A model generated the notes under the pieces. That model worked only from the letters and a program-made list of their open reading frames with translations. It did no database searches and was not told where the DNA came from. Of a stretch of 64,000 nucleotides of DNA, positions 27,291-36,455 are shown piece after piece (positions within the stretch are counted from its first letter, which is position 1; every line of letters begins with the position of its first letter). The DNA is from Citreicella sp. C3M06 (GTDB taxonomy: Bacteria; Pseudomonadota; Alphaproteobacteria; Rhodobacterales; Rhodobacteraceae), in NCBI RefSeq assembly GCF_018860705.1, contig NZ_JAHKQA010000076.1, positions 1 to 64,000 of the forward strand. Reading direction: 5' to 3'. The position numbers and the translations under genes were made by a program.

Positions 27291-27653
27291 ATGCTGAAAC
27301 ACCGCGGCTTTCCCGGGCGACTGCCCGGAAGCGATTACCAATTCATTATTCGTCGGGGAAACCCGAAAGGTGCGACGCCGCTGACCAAGCGCGAGCGATA
27401 CCGCGATCGCAAGTCGGCGGACAAGCGCGCAGATCTTGCCTTTATGGCGGCGCTCTGGGCGCATTTCGGAAGCGAGCCGTTTGAACGGGGCAACCTTGAT
27501 GCCGGCCGCCTGTCATGGCTGTTCGGCCGCGAGGTGCTGCCCTTTGACGATCCCTTCGATCCCGCAAGCTACGAATCGCTGCTGGTGATCAACGAATCGG
27601 TGGCGCGGGTGTCTTTCCCCGAAGCCTTCGAAGAAGGGTCGGAATGGGCCTGA
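27291..27653 (+). CDS. Hypothetical protein
   Basis: A 120-residue soluble protein. The first 50 residues are basic (MLKHRGFPGRLPGSDYQFII then KRERYRDRKSADKRADLAF) and the second half is acidic and aromatic (FGREVLPFDDPFDPASYESL). AAGGAGGGCGCGCG precedes the ATG. No family recognised. It sits between two strong hairpins, so it may be expressed as a separate unit within the pcc region. Confidence 0.7.
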   Translation: MLKHRGFPGRLPGSDYQFIIRRGNPKGATPLTKRERYRDRKSADKRADLAFMAALWAHFGSEPFERGNLDAGRLSWLFGREVLPFDDPFDPASYESLLVINESVARVSFPEAFEEGSEWA

Positions 27654-27685
27654 TCGCGTTTGAACATGCGCGGGTTCTGTCTGCC

Positions 27686-27708
27686 GCTTTCCCGGGGACC
27701 GGGAAAGC
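27686..27708 (+). terminator. Strong hairpin downstream of hypothetical gene
   Basis: GCTTTCCCGG, GGA loop, CCGGGAAAGC: perfect 10-bp stem 33 bases after the stop, without a U-run. Confidence 0.65.
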
Positions 27709-27840
27709 GTGCAATGACGCCGGGGCAGGCGGGCAAGGTTCCGCCCACGCGCCCACAACGATGCGAATCCTGTGGAACATCCTTGCGGGCTGTGGCGTTG
27801 ATGCGTTGATTGCAGTTTCGGAACACAGGGAGTTTTCCAC

Positions 27841-28050
27841 ATGGGCAAGACCATCCTCAAATCAGTCGCCATCCTTGGACTTTTCGGCCTCGCGGCCTGC
27901 GAATCGTCCGACCTGCCGCGCGCAGGGATCGGCGCAGGCGCCGGCTACTTGGCAGACCGCGCCCTTGGCGGCGACGGCATGGTCGGCGCGGCCGTTGGTG
28001 CGACCGCGGGTGTCGTATGTGACGACGTCACGCCGGGCGTGTGCAGATAA
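27841..28050 (+). CDS. Small glycine-zipper lipoprotein
   Basis: A 69-residue lipoprotein. MGKTILKSVAILGLFGLAAC is the signal with lipobox GLAAC. The mature part has a glycine-rich stretch (AGIGAGAGYLADRALGG then MVGAAVGATAGVVC) like the glycine-zipper segments of small outer-membrane lipoproteins, and three cysteines besides the lipid one or so (VCDDVTPGVCR). CAGGGAG precedes the ATG. Its signal sequence is near-identical to that of the lipoprotein at 27057, suggesting duplication. Followed by a clear terminator. Confidence 0.82.
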   Translation: MGKTILKSVAILGLFGLAACESSDLPRAGIGAGAGYLADRALGGDGMVGAAVGATAGVVCDDVTPGVCR

Positions 28051-28098
28051 GAGCTTCCTGACCGCCGGGCAGCGCGCCCGGCCGGTTCAGTTTTGCAA

Positions 28099-28131
28099 GC
28101 CATCGGGGCCCCGTGCCCCGGTGGCTTTTTT
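28099..28131 (+). terminator. Rho-independent terminator before pccA
   Basis: GCCATCGGGGC, short loop, GCCCCGGTGGC then TTTTTT: an 11-bp stem with one G-T pair and six T. A weaker hairpin (GCCGGGC/GCCCGGC) lies at 28064-28082. pccA therefore probably has its own promoter or depends on read-through. Confidence 0.88.
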
Positions 28132-28188
28132 CGTGCCTCGCGGCCAGTGCGCTGCGGGTGCCAGAGGATAAGAAGGAAAGGGACGGAG

Positions 28189-30189
28189 ATGTTCGACAAG
28201 ATCCTGATCGCCAACCGAGGCGAGATCGCCTGCCGCGTGATCAAATCGGCGCAGAAGATGGGCATCAAGACGGTGGCGGTCTATTCCGACGCCGACAAGC
28301 ACGCACTGCACGTGGCGATGGCCGACGAGGCGGTGCACATCGGCCCGCCGCCGGCGAACCAGTCGTACATCATCATCGACAAGATCATGGATGCCATCAA
28401 GCAGACCGGCGCGCAGGCGGTGCATCCGGGCTATGGCTTCCTGTCCGAGAACCCGAAATTCGCCGAGGCGCTCGAGGCCGCCGGCGTCGCCTTCATCGGC
28501 CCGCCCAAGGGCGCGATCATGGCGATGGGCGACAAGATCACCTCGAAGAAGCTGGCACAAGAGGCCGGGGTCAACACCGTGCCGGGCTATATGGGCCTGA
28601 TCGAGGATGCCGAAGAGGCGGTGAAGATCTCCAATCAGATCGGCTATCCGGTGATGATCAAGGCCAGCGCCGGGGGCGGCGGCAAGGGGATGCGCATCGC
28701 CTGGAACGACGACGAGGCGCGCGAGGGCTTTCAGAGCTCGAAGAACGAAGCGGCCAGCAGCTTTGGCGATGACCGGATCTTTATCGAGAAATTCGTCACG
28801 CAGCCGCGGCACATCGAAATTCAGGTGCTGTGCGACGCGCATGGCAACGGGCTGTGGCTGAACGAGCGCGAATGCTCGATCCAGCGCCGCAACCAGAAGG
28901 TCGTCGAAGAAGCGCCCAGCCCCTTCCTTGATGCACAGACCCGCAAGGCAATGGGCGAGCAGGCCGTGGCGCTGGCCAAGGCGGTGGATTACACCAGCGC
29001 CGGCACGGTCGAATTCATCGTCGATGGCGACAAGAACTTCTACTTCCTTGAAATGAACACCCGGCTTCAGGTCGAACACCCGGTGACCGAGCTGATCACC
29101 GGCATCGACCTTGTCGAACAGATGATCCGTGTCGCCGATGGCGAGGCGCTGACGATCACTCAGGACGATGTGAAAATCAACGGCTGGGCCATCGAAAACC
29201 GGCTTTACGCCGAAGATCCCTATCGTGGCTTCCTGCCGTCGATCGGCCGCCTGATCCGCTATCGCCCGCCCGCCGAGGGCCCGCATGGCAGCGGCATCGT
29301 GCGCAACGATACCGGCGTGTTCGAAGGCGGCGAGATCAGCATGTACTATGATCCGATGATCGCCAAGCTGTGCACATGGGGCCCGACCCGCGAGGACGCC
29401 ATCGAGACGATGCGCAATGCGCTCGACAGTTTCGAAGTCGAGGGCATCGGCCACAACCTGCCCTTCGTGGCGGCGGTGATGGATCACCCGCGTTTCATCT
29501 CGGGCGATATCACCACGGCCTTCATCGAAGAGGAATACCCCGAGGGTTTCCACGGCGTCACCCTTGCCGAAGACACCCTGCGCAGCATCGCGGCGGCAAG
29601 TGCAGCGATGAACCGGGTGGCCGAGATTCGCCGGGCGCGCATTTCGGGCACGCTCGACAACCACGAGCGCAAGGTGGGCGATGTGTGGAACATCGCGCTT
29701 CAGGGCGTGGATTTCGACGTGACCATCGCGGCGGACAAGTCCGGCTCGACCGTCAGCTTCGCCGATGGCGCCGACCTGCGGGTCGAGGGCGACTGGACGC
29801 CGGGCGACGCGCTCGCGCATATGGTTGTGGATGGCAAGCCGCTGGTGCTCAAGGTCGGCAAGATCTCGGGGGGCTTCCGCATCCGTTCGCGCGGTGCCGA
29901 TCTCAAGGTGCATGTGCGCACGCCGCGTCAGGCGGAACTCGCCCGGCTGATGATCGAAAAGCTGCCGCCCGATACGTCGAAGATGCTGCTGTGTCCGATG
30001 CCGGGCCTCATCGTCAAGATGAACGTCGCGGTGGGCGACGAGGTGCAGGAAGGTCAGGCGCTGTGCACCGTCGAGGCGATGAAGATGGAAAACATCCTGC
30101 GCGCCGAACGCAAGGCAGTGGTGAAAAAGATCAACGCTGACCCCGGCGACAGCCTTGCTGTGGACGACGTGATCATGGAGTTCGAATAA
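28189..30189 (+). CDS. pccA: Propionyl-CoA carboxylase alpha subunit (biotin carboxylase + BCCP)
   Basis: A 666-residue subunit that carboxylates its own biotin with ATP and bicarbonate. Domains in order: biotin carboxylase N-domain (MFDKILIANRGEIACRVIKS), ATP-grasp (KASAGGGGKGMRIAWNDDEA; FLEMNTRLQVEHPVTELITG), carboxylase C-domain, a linker domain, and the biotinyl domain with the biotin lysine Lys632 in VEAMKMENILRAERK. ATG at 28189 is preceded by AAGGAAAGGGACGGAG; an in-frame extension from 28093 overlaps the terminator and is rejected. Works with PccB encoded 2 kb upstream. Confidence 0.97.
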   Translation: MFDKILIANRGEIACRVIKSAQKMGIKTVAVYSDADKHALHVAMADEAVHIGPPPANQSYIIIDKIMDAIKQTGAQAVHPGYGFLSENPKFAEALEAAGVAFIGPPKGAIMAMGDKITSKKLAQEAGVNTVPGYMGLIEDAEEAVKISNQIGYPVMIKASAGGGGKGMRIAWNDDEAREGFQSSKNEAASSFGDDRIFIEKFVTQPRHIEIQVLCDAHGNGLWLNERECSIQRRNQKVVEEAPSPFLDAQTRKAMGEQAVALAKAVDYTSAGTVEFIVDGDKNFYFLEMNTRLQVEHPVTELITGIDLVEQMIRVADGEALTITQDDVKINGWAIENRLYAEDPYRGFLPSIGRLIRYRPPAEGPHGSGIVRNDTGVFEGGEISMYYDPMIAKLCTWGPTREDAIETMRNALDSFEVEGIGHNLPFVAAVMDHPRFISGDITTAFIEEEYPEGFHGVTLAEDTLRSIAAASAAMNRVAEIRRARISGTLDNHERKVGDVWNIALQGVDFDVTIAADKSGSTVSFADGADLRVEGDWTPGDALAHMVVDGKPLVLKVGKISGGFRIRSRGADLKVHVRTPRQAELARLMIEKLPPDTSKMLLCPMPGLIVKMNVAVGDEVQEGQALCTVEAMKMENILRAERKAVVKKINADPGDSLAVDDVIMEFE

Positions 30190-30321
30190 GGGCGCATAGG
30201 GATGGCGCGGCGCGACATATCCCCTTGCAAGGGCGTTCCGGTCAAGGCCGGGGCGGACCCGTTGCATTTGACGCAAACGCGCCGTTGCCGCCCCATTCTC
30301 CGGCCATGCAGGTCACCTTTG

Positions 30322-30350
30322 TTGGCCAGACTTGTCTCAGGTCTGGCCAA
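30322..30350 (+). promoter_or_regulatory. Hairpin covering the leader of the lipoprotein mRNA
   Basis: TTGGCCAGAC, nine-base loop, GTCTGGCCAA: a perfect 10-bp stem. With a 2-base bulge, CCTTT (30316-30320) can also pair with the AAAGG that begins the ribosome site (30349-30353) of the gene at 30362. Folding could mask translation start. It could alternatively be a terminator of pccA. Confidence 0.6.
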
Positions 30351-30361
30351 AGGGGAGTCTC

Positions 30362-30865
30362 ATGGTCCGTCGCATGTTTGCGGGGTTTGTCGTCACGCTG
30401 TCTCTGAGCGGCTGCTTCTTCGATACGGAGACGTCGTTGCGCAAGCATCTCGAACAGACGGTGTATGTGCGCGAGCCGCTGTATTTCCGCGACCGGCTGG
30501 GCTGCACCGCGGCGATGTATTCGCTGTACGCGCGCTATCCCAAGGCGGGAGTGACGCAGGTCGGCGACCTGTCCGGCGCGCTTTACCTGCTCGAAAAGGG
30601 CAGGCCGGTCGCCTTCACCATGGGGCTCAGTCCGCACGAGATTTCCCTTGCCGTGCGCGAGCACGAGCAACGCTCGGGCCTTGGCATCATTCAGGCGGGG
30701 GCGGCGGGTGTCGCGATGTGCATGGACGAGGACATTCAGGATCTGCTGTTCGATGCCATGCTCAGCCCCGCCACGCTGACGATCTACGATCCCAATACCA
30801 AGATCCTGACGCTGGTCGACTGGAAGAACAAGCGCGCCTGGGCTTTGCGGGCGATGGATTACTGA
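30362..30865 (+). CDS. Hypothetical lipoprotein
   Basis: A 167-residue predicted lipoprotein; MVRRMFAGFVVTLSLSGCFF has the lipobox LSGC. The mature part contains VYVREPLYFRDRLGCTAAMY, a His/Glu segment LSPHEISLAVREHEQRSGLG and a C-terminal ILTLVDWKNKRAWALRAMDY. Two further Cys could form a disulfide. No family recognised. AAAGGGGAG precedes the ATG but can be buried in the upstream hairpin. Convergent with the DUF4174 gene. Confidence 0.75.
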   Translation: MVRRMFAGFVVTLSLSGCFFDTETSLRKHLEQTVYVREPLYFRDRLGCTAAMYSLYARYPKAGVTQVGDLSGALYLLEKGRPVAFTMGLSPHEISLAVREHEQRSGLGIIQAGAAGVAMCMDEDIQDLLFDAMLSPATLTIYDPNTKILTLVDWKNKRAWALRAMDY

Positions 30866-30872
30866 CCGCCGG

Positions 30873-30890
30873 GGGCGGTGGCCGCCGCCC
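30873..30890. terminator. Short hairpin between convergent genes
   Basis: GGGCGG, six-base loop, CCGCCC in the 25-base gap between two convergent stops. Weak and without T-run; likely a shared end. Confidence 0.4.
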
Positions 30891-31340
30891 TTACGGCTGC
30901 GTCAGGGTTCTGTGCTGGTCGCGCACTTCCTGCTGGCGCAGGGGCAGCTTGTCGATCGACCGGGTGATCTCGCGCACGTCCCATGGCGCCGGTTTGCGGA
31001 ACAGGATGGTGCCATCCTTGGCGATCTGTGCCAGCATGAAGCCGCGCGGGCGCAGCGCCAGCCTGATCGGCGAGCGTGCCGCCGGATCGGTGTCGGTCAG
31101 CACGATCACATCGCGGGTTGCCAGCGCGTCCAGCCGTTCGGCGATGAATGCCATCTGCTGGATGTATAGCGGATCGGCGGGGTTGTCGGCAAAGACCACC
31201 AGCGGGCGCGCTGTCCAGCGGAACTCTTCCAGCGTTGCGCCCTCGGCGGAACGGATGATCTCTGCCCCGGGCTGCTCGGCGGCAGCAACAGGGCAGGCGA
31301 GCGTGGCGCCGATCAGCGCAATTGCGGTCCTTCGGATCAT
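30891..31340 (-). CDS. DUF4174 secreted protein
   Basis: A 149-residue exported protein: MIRRTAIALIGATLACPVAA is a signal peptide. ARPLVVFADNPADPLYIQQM, RDVIVLTDTDPAARSP, AQIAKDGTILFRKPAPW and the end ITRSIDKLPLRQQEVRDQH are the hallmarks of DUF4174, a thioredoxin-fold-like periplasmic family lacking the CxxC. I use the ATG at 31340; the longer frame would start from a TTG at 31349. Function unknown. Convergent with the lipoprotein gene. Confidence 0.85.
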   Translation of the reverse strand: MIRRTAIALIGATLACPVAAAEQPGAEIIRSAEGATLEEFRWTARPLVVFADNPADPLYIQQMAFIAERLDALATRDVIVLTDTDPAARSPIRLALRPRGFMLAQIAKDGTILFRKPAPWDVREITRSIDKLPLRQQEVRDQHRTLTQP

Positions 31341-31473
31341 GCCTTGCAATATAGGTGCGATCGCGTCCGCTGCATATGGCTACCCTGTGCGCGGGGCGAT
31401 TTTTCTCAGGATTAACCACATCGTCAGGGAAGGGACCGCATGATGCCGCGGATCTTTTCAAAGGACGATTGTC

Positions 31474-32409
31474 ATGGATGTTATCCTGCATCTTGGGGCC
31501 CATCGCACGGGCTCCACCACTTTTCAGACCTATCTTCGCGGCGCCGATGCGCAGCTTGCCGGGCAGGGCATCGGCGTCTGGGGGCCGTGGCAGACCCGCA
31601 AGGGCCTGTTGCACGGCCTGATGGACCCGTCGCAACACCCGGCCGAGGCGCAGCGCGCGCAGGGGCGTGTGCGCCTCGCGCTAAAAGGCAGCGCCCGGCG
31701 TGGACTGTCGCAGCTGCTGGTCTCGGACGAGAACATGCTTGGCTCGCCGCGCGCCTGTCTGCGGGCAGAATGCCTTTACCCAGAGGCGGGCAACCGGCTG
31801 CGCCGCGTCGCTGCGGGCTTTCCGCAGCTGTCGCGCGCCGTGATCCAGATCCGCTCGCCGGAAATGTGGTGGGCCTCGGCGCTGGCGTTTCTGGTGGCGC
31901 GCGGGCTGCCCTTGCCGACGCCGGCGCAGCTGGGGCGGCTGGTGGCGGCACAGCGCGGCTGGCGGCAGGTGATCACCGATGTGGCCGGGGCGCTGCCTCG
32001 CACCGAGCTGCTGGTCACCCCGTTCGAACGCTACGTGATGCGACCCGACCGGCTGCTGCGACAGGCGAGCGGGCTGCTATACACGCCGCCGATGCCGCCA
32101 ACCGGGATCTGGGCGCATCGCGCGCCCTCGCTGGCCGATTTGCGCGAGGCGCTTGCCCTGCGCGGCGAGGACCCATCGGCGCTGCCGCAGGGCGAGGGGC
32201 GCTGGATGCCCTTTACCCAAGCGCAAAGCGCGCAGCTGCGCGAACAATATGCGGACGATCTGTTCTGGCTGCGCGCCGGGGCGGACGGGGTTGCACGACT
32301 GACAGAGGACCCGGAAGCGGACCAACGCAGGCCAGACCGGCCGCCCGCTCCACAAGAGAGAGGAGACACCCATGACAGCGAAAAGGGACGATTGGCAGGC
32401 GCTCGCTGA
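31474..32409 (+). CDS. Sulfotransferase-like protein
   Basis: A 311-residue protein with the PAPS 5'-phosphosulfate loop look-alike near the start: [20 protein letters not shown]. Further on, [19 protein letters not shown] resembles the 3'-phosphate loop region RxPxxWxxS. Similar genes often sit between pccA and the methylmalonyl-CoA mutase gene in Rhodobacteraceae, as I recall. The last 38 bases overlap the start of the mutase gene in another frame; the C-terminal 30 residues are low-complexity and polar ([20 protein letters not shown]), so the functional protein may end earlier by family standards. Acceptor unknown. Confidence 0.78.
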   Translation: MDVILHLGAHRTGSTTFQTYLRGADAQLAGQGIGVWGPWQTRKGLLHGLMDPSQHPAEAQRAQGRVRLALKGSARRGLSQLLVSDENMLGSPRACLRAECLYPEAGNRLRRVAAGFPQLSRAVIQIRSPEMWWASALAFLVARGLPLPTPAQLGRLVAAQRGWRQVITDVAGALPRTELLVTPFERYVMRPDRLLRQASGLLYTPPMPPTGIWAHRAPSLADLREALALRGEDPSALPQGEGRWMPFTQAQSAQLREQYADDLFWLRAGADGVARLTEDPEADQRRPDRPPAPQERGDTHDSEKGRLAGAR

Positions 32410-34501
32410 AAAGGAACTGCGGGGCAAGCCGTTGAGCGATCTGAACTGGCAGACGCTCGAGGGGATCGAGGTCAAGCCGCTATACACCCCCGAGGATATC
32501 GAAGGGCTGGCGCAGCTGGGCGAGATGCCGGGGATCGAGCCGTTTACCCGCGGCGTCAAGGCAACGATGTATGCCGGGCGGCCCTGGACGATCCGCCAAT
32601 ACGCAGGCTTCTCTACCGCCGAGGAATCCAACGCCTTTTACCGCAAGGCACTGGCGGCGGGGCAGCAGGGCGTGTCGGTTGCCTTCGATCTGGCCACCCA
32701 CCGCGGCTATGACAGCGATCACCCCCGCGTGGTGGGCGATGTCGGCAAGGCCGGTGTCGCCATCGATTCCGTCGAGGATATGAAGGTGCTGTTCGATGGC
32801 ATCCCGCTCGACAAGATATCGGTGTCGATGACCATGAACGGCGCGGTGATCCCGATCCTCGCCAATTTCATCGTCACGGGTGAGGAACAAGGCCACAGCC
32901 GCGCCATCCTGTCCGGCACCATTCAGAACGACATCCTCAAGGAATTCATGGTGCGGAACACCTATATCTATCCGCCCGAACCTTCGATCCGCATCATTTC
33001 GGACATCATCGAATACACCAGCAACGAGATGCCCAAGTTCAACAGTATCTCGATTTCCGGCTACCACATGCAGGAAGCGGGCGCGAACCTTGTGCAAGAG
33101 CTGGCCTTTACGCTGGCAGACGGCAAGGAATACGTGAAGACGGCGATGGATGCCGGCATGGATATCGACAAGTTCGCCGGGCGGCTGTCGTTCTTCTTTG
33201 CCATCGGCAAGAATTTCTTTATGGAAATCGCCAAGCTGCGCGCGGCACGGATGCTCTGGGCGCGGATCATGACCGATCTTGGCGCGCAGAACACCCGCTC
33301 CAAGATGTTGCGCACCCATTGTCAGACCTCTGGCGTCAGCCTGTCCGAACAGGACCCTTACAACAACGTCATCCGCACCGCCTACGAGGCGATGTCGGCG
33401 GCGCTTGGCGGCACGCAGTCGCTGCACACCAACGCGCTGGACGAGGCGATCGCCCTGCCAACCGAATTCAGCGCCCGCATCGCGCGCAACACCCAGCTGA
33501 TCCTGCAGGAGGAAACCGGCGTCACCAAGGTCGTCGATCCGCTGGCGGGCAGCTATTACGTGGAATCGCTGACCGCGCAGCTGGCCGAAGAGGCGTGGAA
33601 GATCATCGAAGAGGTCGATGAGATGGGCGGCATGACCAAGGCCGTTGCCTCGGGGATGCCCAAGCTGCGGATCGAGGAAACCGCGGCCCGGCGGCAGGCC
33701 GCCATCGACCGCGGCGATGATGTGATCGTCGGGGTCAACAAGTACCGGCTCGCCAAGGAAGACCCGATCGATATTCTTGATATCGACAACGCCAAGGTAC
33801 GGCTTGGGCAGGTCGCGGGGCTGGAACGGCTGCGCGCAAACCGCGATCAGGCCGCCTGCGATGCGGCTTTGGCCGAGGTCGAGCGGCGCGCAAAAGAGGG
33901 CGGCAACCTGTTGGAAGCCGCGGTCGAGGCAGCCCGCGCACGGGCCTCTGTCGGAGAGATCAGCATGGCAATGGAAAAGGTGTTCGGCCGCCACCGGGCC
34001 GAGGTCAAGACTCTGGCGGGCGTTTACGGCGCCGCCTATGAGGGCGACGAAGGCTTTGCCGCCATCCAGAAATCGGTCGAGGATTTCGCCGAGGACGAGG
34101 GGCGCCGCCCTCGGATGCTGGTGGTCAAGATGGGTCAGGACGGGCACGACCGGGGGGCCAAGGTCATCGCCACCGCCTTTGCCGATATCGGCTTTGACGT
34201 CGATGTCGGTCCGCTGTTCCAGACCCCCGAAGAGGCGGCGCAGGATGCCATCGACAACGATGTGCATATCGTCGGCATCTCGAGTCAGGCCGCCGGGCAC
34301 AAGACGCTGGCGCCGCAGCTGGTGCGGGCGCTCAAGGATCAGGGCGCAGGCGACATCATCGTGATCTGCGGTGGCGTCATTCCGCAGCAGGATTACGAGT
34401 TCCTGTACAATGCAGGTGTGAAGGCGATCTTTGGTCCGGGCACCAATATTCCCAAGGCGGCGCAGGATATCCTGAAACTTATCCGCGAAGCGCGCGGCTG
34501 A
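32372..34501 (+). CDS. scpA: Methylmalonyl-CoA mutase
   Basis: A 709-residue, single-chain adenosylcobalamin mutase turning (R)-methylmalonyl-CoA to succinyl-CoA, the last step of propionyl-CoA use. [20 protein letters not shown], the TIM-barrel substrate region with the familiar VRGPYPTMY-like segment here as [20 protein letters not shown], and [20 protein letters not shown] are diagnostic. The C-terminal B12 domain has [20 protein letters not shown] with the cobalt-ligating His592. Start follows AGAGAGGAGACACCC. Overlaps the sulfotransferase-like gene. Confidence 0.97.
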   Translation: MTAKRDDWQALAEKELRGKPLSDLNWQTLEGIEVKPLYTPEDIEGLAQLGEMPGIEPFTRGVKATMYAGRPWTIRQYAGFSTAEESNAFYRKALAAGQQGVSVAFDLATHRGYDSDHPRVVGDVGKAGVAIDSVEDMKVLFDGIPLDKISVSMTMNGAVIPILANFIVTGEEQGHSRAILSGTIQNDILKEFMVRNTYIYPPEPSIRIISDIIEYTSNEMPKFNSISISGYHMQEAGANLVQELAFTLADGKEYVKTAMDAGMDIDKFAGRLSFFFAIGKNFFMEIAKLRAARMLWARIMTDLGAQNTRSKMLRTHCQTSGVSLSEQDPYNNVIRTAYEAMSAALGGTQSLHTNALDEAIALPTEFSARIARNTQLILQEETGVTKVVDPLAGSYYVESLTAQLAEEAWKIIEEVDEMGGMTKAVASGMPKLRIEETAARRQAAIDRGDDVIVGVNKYRLAKEDPIDILDIDNAKVRLGQVAGLERLRANRDQAACDAALAEVERRAKEGGNLLEAAVEAARARASVGEISMAMEKVFGRHRAEVKTLAGVYGAAYEGDEGFAAIQKSVEDFAEDEGRRPRMLVVKMGQDGHDRGAKVIATAFADIGFDVDVGPLFQTPEEAAQDAIDNDVHIVGISSQAAGHKTLAPQLVRALKDQGAGDIIVICGGVIPQQDYEFLYNAGVKAIFGPGTNIPKAAQDILKLIREARG

Positions 34502-34530
34502 GTTTCCCCTTTTGGGGGTGAAATCGCTGG

Positions 34531-34549
34531 GGCCGGGCCACACCCGGCC
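34531..34549 (+). terminator. Hairpin after methylmalonyl-CoA mutase gene
   Basis: GGCCGGG, CCACA loop, CCCGGCC, 29 bases after the stop. A weak CCCCTTTTGGGGG lies just before it. No U-tract. Confidence 0.55.
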
Positions 34550-34626
34550 TCCGTTGGCGTTTTGCGGCTTGCGCGGCGTCGGGCTTTTCCTATCGTGGTT
34601 CGACCGCAACCGATATGACTGGCCGC

Positions 34627-35244
34627 ATGACCCTGCAACTCGATCACATTGTCGTCCTTGGGGAAACGCTGGAAGAGGCGGCGGCCCATGCCGAGGCGGC
34701 AACTGGCCAGCCGTTGCTGCCTGGCGGCAGGCATGAACGCTACGGCACGCACAACCAGTTGCTGGGTCTGGGCGGCGTTTACCTTGAGGCGCTGGCAATC
34801 GATCCCGGCGCGCTGCCGCCCATTGGTGCGCGCTGGTTCGGGCTGGACCGGCTGAAGGGTCCGGCGCGGCTGGGCAACTGGGTCTGCCGCGTGCCCGACA
34901 TCTCGGCGGCAATCGAGGCGCTGCCGATGGCGGGCCAGCCTGTGGCGCTGTCGCGCGGGCGGCTGCGCTGGATCATGTCGGTGCCCGAAAACGGCGAGCT
35001 GCCCTATGGCGGCATGTTCCCGGCGCTGATCCAGTGGCTCAGCCCGGTGCCCGCCGGGGCGATCCTGTCGGCATCGGGAACACGGCTCGAGCGGCTTGAG
35101 GTCACCCACCCGGACGCCGAGGCGCTGCAAGCGCTGCTGGCACCGCATCTCGATGCGCCGAAGGTGGCGTTTCGCAGCGGCGATGCGCCGGGACTGCGGG
35201 CGGAACTGGTCGGCGCGGGTGGGCAAAGGCGCATCCTGCAATGA
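34627..35244 (+). CDS. VOC-superfamily glyoxalase-like protein (Glyoxalase_3 type)
   Basis: A 205-residue protein with MTLQLDHIVVLGETLEEAAA and GTHNQLLGLGGVYLEALAID, the pattern of the PF13468 glyoxalase-like domain, which spans most of the length. Metal ligands are plausible (His in LDHIVV, Glu in YLEALAI). The start at 34627 matches family N-termini; an ATG four codons earlier is equally possible, and neither has a clear ribosome site. ATGA overlap with the next gene. Not methylmalonyl-CoA epimerase: too long and lacking that family's motifs. Substrate unknown. Confidence 0.8.
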   Translation: MTLQLDHIVVLGETLEEAAAHAEAATGQPLLPGGRHERYGTHNQLLGLGGVYLEALAIDPGALPPIGARWFGLDRLKGPARLGNWVCRVPDISAAIEALPMAGQPVALSRGRLRWIMSVPENGELPYGGMFPALIQWLSPVPAGAILSASGTRLERLEVTHPDAEALQALLAPHLDAPKVAFRSGDAPGLRAELVGAGGQRRILQ

Positions 35245-35720
35245 TCATCCGGCAGGCCCGGCCTGAAGATGCCGCAGCGCTTGTTGCCTTGTGGAACCCA
35301 TGGATTGAGACCACGGCCATCACCTTCAGCACCGATTTGAAGACAGCTGAGGGCGTTGGTGCCGACATCGCCGCCCGCGGCGCGGCGTTTCAGGTGGCCG
35401 AAGACGCGGGGCAGCTGGTTGGCCTTGCCACCTATTTCCCGTTCCGCAGCGGGCCGGGATATCGCTTTACCAAGGAACACAGCGTGATCCTTGCCCCCGA
35501 GGCGCGCGGCAAGGGCGCTGGCCGGGCGCTGATGGCGGCGCTGGAAACCGCCGCGCGGGCCGAGGGCGTTCAGTCGCTGTTTGCAGGGGTGTCGGGGGAA
35601 AACCCCGAAGGCGTGGCCTTTCACGCCGCGCTTGGGTTCACCGAGGCGGCCCGCCTGCCGCGCGTCGGGCATAAGTTCGGGCGCTGGATGGATCTTGTGC
35701 TCATGCAGAAATTTCTGTGA
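35241..35720 (+). CDS. GNAT acetyltransferase, phosphinothricin-acetyltransferase-like
   Basis: A 159-residue acetyltransferase. MIIRQARPEDAAALVALWNP, then the acetyl-CoA loop HSVILAPEARGKGAGRALMA and AGVSGENPEGVAFHAALGFT, followed by RLPRVGHKFGRWMDLVLMQK. The order and the E/H-rich catalytic strand resemble PAT/Pat-like GNATs acting on small amines or amino acids. Co-transcribed with the VOC gene (four-base overlap). Confidence 0.85.
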   Translation: MIIRQARPEDAAALVALWNPWIETTAITFSTDLKTAEGVGADIAARGAAFQVAEDAGQLVGLATYFPFRSGPGYRFTKEHSVILAPEARGKGAGRALMAALETAARAEGVQSLFAGVSGENPEGVAFHAALGFTEAARLPRVGHKFGRWMDLVLMQKFL

Positions 35721-35771
35721 TCGCGTCGGGTTGCGCCTGACAGCCCCCGCTGTCTGGGATAGAATCCCGCC

Positions 35772-36455
35772 ATGTCGATCTGGTCCCGCATCTCCGAAGC
35801 CATTGCTGCCCTGCGCGCCGGTGAAAGCCTTGGCGCCGTGTTCGAGCGTCTGCGCACACCGCCCGAGCAATCCGTCGCCTTCACCATCGCGGTGATCGCG
35901 CTGTCGGCCAAGATGGCCAAGGCCGACGGGCAGGTCACCCGCAACGAGGTCAGCGCCTTTCGCGAGGTGTTCGCCATTGCGCCCGAAGACGAGGCGGCGG
36001 CGGCCCGCGTGTTCAACCTTGCCCGGCAAGACGTTGCAGGCTTTGAAGAATACGCCACCCGCATCCGCCGCATGTTCGGCGCGCGCACCGAGCCGCTGCG
36101 CGATCTGCTCGAAGGGCTGTTCTATATCGCCATTGCGGACGATCATTACCATCCGGGCGAGGATGCGTTTCTGGAACGCGTGGCCGCGATCTTTGAGATC
36201 CGCGAATCCGATTTTCGCACCCTGCGCGCCCGTTTCGTGCCCGATGCGGTGCCCGATCCCTATGCGGTGCTGGGCGTTTCGCCCGATGCGCCGCTCGACG
36301 AGGTGCGCCAGCGTTGGCGCGCGCAGGTGCGCGCCTGCCATCCTGACGTGATGCAGGCGCGCGGCCTGCCTCAGGAAGCGGTGAAGCTGTCCGAAAAACG
36401 TCTGATCGACATCAACCGCGCTTGGGAAGAGATCTCCAGACGGCATGCCGCCTGA
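35772..36455 (+). CDS. DjlA-like co-chaperone: TerB plus J-domain
   Basis: A 227-residue protein. The N-terminal TerB-like tellurite-resistance helical domain spans about residues 25-150 (SVAFTIAVIALSAKMAKADG, VTRNEVSAF). The C-terminal J-domain (about 160-227, PDPYAVLGVSPDAPLDEVRQ) contains the HPD motif in VRACHPDVMQARGLPQ, needed to stimulate DnaK. The membrane anchor of classical DjlA is absent. Its stop overlaps the next start as TGATG. Confidence 0.88.
   Translation: MSIWSRISEAIAALRAGESLGAVFERLRTPPEQSVAFTIAVIALSAKMAKADGQVTRNEVSAFREVFAIAPEDEAAAARVFNLARQDVAGFEEYATRIRRMFGARTEPLRDLLEGLFYIAIADDHYHPGEDAFLERVAAIFEIRESDFRTLRARFVPDAVPDPYAVLGVSPDAPLDEVRQRWRAQVRACHPDVMQARGLPQEAVKLSEKRLIDINRAWEEISRRHAA

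Noticed and set aside
28087-30276. Long minus-strand frame opposite pccA
   Set aside because: Shadow of pccA; His/Asp/Arg-rich composition without recognisable domains.
32480-34912. Long minus-strand frame opposite methylmalonyl-CoA mutase
   Set aside because: Shadow frame; it crosses gene borders and has no motif.
34627-35244. Methylmalonyl-CoA epimerase next to the mutase
   Set aside because: The protein is a longer glyoxalase-like (Glyoxalase_3) member and lacks the short paired VOC layout of the epimerase.
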